This document shows positions 5,301-8,315 of a stretch of DNA of 8,315 nucleotides, one piece after another. The stretch comes from Planctomycetales bacterium. Its GTDB lineage: Bacteria > Planctomycetota > Planctomycetia > Planctomycetales > Planctomycetaceae. Below the pieces are notes generated by a model. The model made no database searches, was not told the DNA's origin, and saw only the letters and a list, made by a program, of their open reading frames with translations. A program made the translations under genes and the position numbers. The stretch's first letter is position 1. Each line of letters starts with the position of its first letter. Location: positions 1 through 8,315 of the forward strand of contig JAGVKR010000081.1 in assembly GCA_020050375.1 (NCBI GenBank). The letters are read 5' to 3'.

Positions 5301-5329
5301 GCCCGTGAAGGATGCTCCTTCACGGGCTT
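5299..5329. terminator. Bidirectional intrinsic terminator, mainly for fusA
   Basis: AAGCCCGTGAAGGA (5299-5312) pairs perfectly over 14 bp with TCCTTCACGGGCTT (5316-5329) around the loop TGC. On the minus strand the stem runs into a U-tract (complement of 5296-5300), 55-85 nt after the fusA stop. On the plus strand the stem is followed by a weaker T-rich stretch, so it may also stop transcription from the left. Confidence 0.88.
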
Positions 5330-5383
5330 GTCTTTCGCAAACTCCGGAACCGCAAATTCCGCGACTCTGCTGCGCCGCGCGGC

Positions 5384-7570
<2,187 letters not shown>

Positions 7571-7607
7571 GAACGTCGCCGAAAAAAAGAAACGGGAAAC
7601 GGTTCAA

Positions 7608-7623
7608 CCGCCCCGGTGGGCGG
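7608..7623 (-). promoter_or_regulatory. GC hairpin in the fusA leader
   Basis: CCGCCC (7608-7613) pairs with GGGCGG (7618-7623) around a 4-nt loop, 38-53 nt upstream of the fusA ATG. On the minus strand a run of seven T follows about 20 nt later, too far for an intrinsic terminator. It may stabilise the fusA 5' leader. Confidence 0.35.
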
Positions 7624-7791
7624 CTGAGTTTACAACTCCGGAAATCAGTGCGAGTTAAGTTTTCGTGAAACCGCGTCTCAGTGGAACCTGAACCCCCAGC
7701 CAGCCAAATTGGCGAGCCGAGTTGCAGGAATTCACCAGAGACCCTTGCCTGTAAGACGAAGCTGCTGCTTCAGGGGGCGAGGATGCTTGGC

Positions 7792-7899
7792 GGGGACGTT
7801 TCCTGAGGCTAGCGGCTGCTAAGACCGAAGAACGTCCCCTTGCAGGTGACTCTTCATGGAGCGGCGCTCAGCTTTCAGGCGTGGAACATCAGGAAACGT
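7792..7899. other. Alternative stem pairings (possible structured RNA)
   Basis: GGGGACGTT (7792-7800) can pair with AACGTCCCC (7831-7839), or the overlapping ACGTTTCCTGA (7796-7806) can pair with TCAGGAAACGT (7889-7899). Both are perfect (9 and 11 bp) and cannot form at once. On the minus strand this lies 220-330 nt upstream of fusA. It could be a leader switch, a separate small RNA, or chance. Confidence 0.35.
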
Positions 7900-8187
7900 T
7901 GTGCTTGTCTCAAAAGACCGAAACGCGGCGTTCAAACGCCCACGTCACAATCTGTCTCAACCGGTTTTATCGAAAAAAGTTCCGTCGACAACGGCGAAAC
8001 TTTCTTTGCACTTTGAGGGCAGAGGAATCTTATCGCCTGCTGCGACTTTCGGAAAGGTCAGTTTTGCGGAATTTCCCGAAAAACCTCCGGCTGCGGGTGG
8101 CGTATTTCCGGTCATACCTGACGGTCCGGCGCGGTGAATCGCCCGGGGGGATTAACCCATCTCTGAATTCGCTGACATTCACCCCCA

Positions 8188-8216
8188 TTGATCCGGAGCA
8201 TGCAGCCGCCTAAAAT
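8188..8216 (+). promoter_or_regulatory. Sigma70-like promoter pointing out of the right edge
   Basis: TTGATC (8188-8193) and TAAAAT (8211-8216) are separated by exactly 17 nt and match the consensus at four and five of six positions. Transcription would start near 8222 and run rightward. Downstream, CAGCCGG (8229-8235) can pair with CCGGCTG (8278-8284), followed by a T-rich run (8285-8295). The first ATGs after it are at 8296 and 8308, so a coding region may begin just at the window edge. Confidence 0.45.
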
Positions 8217-8315
8217 GGAGTACGTAAGCAGCCGGACGTTGGACGCTTGTGGTCCCTGCCCCACCGCAAGAGTTCTCCCGGCTGTTTGCGTTTTTATGGC
8301 CGCCGACATGTCGTA

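Larger units (their letters stand above)
7571..8315. other. Long non-coding gap upstream of fusA
   Basis: Short open frames here (e.g. 7856-8137 +, 8112-8309 -) have no family-like composition and are judged spurious. The gap should hold the fusA promoter (minus strand), but no convincing -35/-10 pair was found near 7570-7700. It contains a GC hairpin (7608-7623), two mutually exclusive stems (7792-7899), a short hairpin at 7927-7940 and a plus-strand promoter at 8188-8216. From 8000 to 8180 I see nothing definite. Confidence 0.65.

Noticed and set aside
7856..8137. 93-codon open frame upstream of fusA on the plus strand
   Set aside because: Its basic, low-information composition matches no family and another overlapping frame is equally open; no start signal is visible.

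Overview
The window looks like a piece of a planctomycete chromosome (Planctomycetaceae-like). This rests on four things: a short membrane-anchored leucine-rich-repeat protein of the planctomycete type, a TIGR03067-like small secreted protein, an EF-G whose GTPase motifs match the mitochondrial/planctomycete EF-G1 subgroup, and high GC with patchy Shine-Dalgarno use and long gaps full of palindromes. No tRNA, rRNA, CRISPR array, integrase or transposase gene was seen.

Layout, left to right. Positions 2-758 (+): a small polytopic membrane protein (possibly cut at its 5' end) overlapping a winged-helix regulator by 14 nt, probably one operon. 759-960: a gap with two strong hairpins. 961-1368 (+): an LRR membrane protein. 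1369-1689: a non-coding gap with two oppositely oriented REP-like palindromes and a probable promoter zone. 1690-2652 (+): a class I (Schiff-base) aldolase-type lyase of the DapA/NanA superfamily whose active site argues against a true lysine-pathway enzyme. 2700-3597 (-): two overlapping 152-residue genes, the second with a HEPN-like RNase motif; this is the best candidate for an undescribed two-gene (toxin-antitoxin-like) system. 3598-4026: a palindrome-rich gap. 4027-4197 (+): a 56-residue protein. 4210-4659 (-): a TIGR03067-like secreted protein. 4894-5256 (+): a C-terminal remnant of a neutral/alkaline ceramidase gene, ending in a degenerate octamer repeat. 5299-5329: a bidirectional terminator. 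5384-7570 (-): fusA (EF-G1 type). 7571-8315: no convincing gene, but structured segments and a good sigma70-like promoter pointing out of the right edge.

Apart from the membrane protein/regulator pair and the HEPN-like pair, the genes look like independent transcription units; they do not form one pathway. The most interesting points are the HEPN-like pair with the palindromic region upstream of it, the REP-like inverted pair, two mutually exclusive stems upstream of fusA, and the decayed ceramidase remnant beside an octamer repeat.
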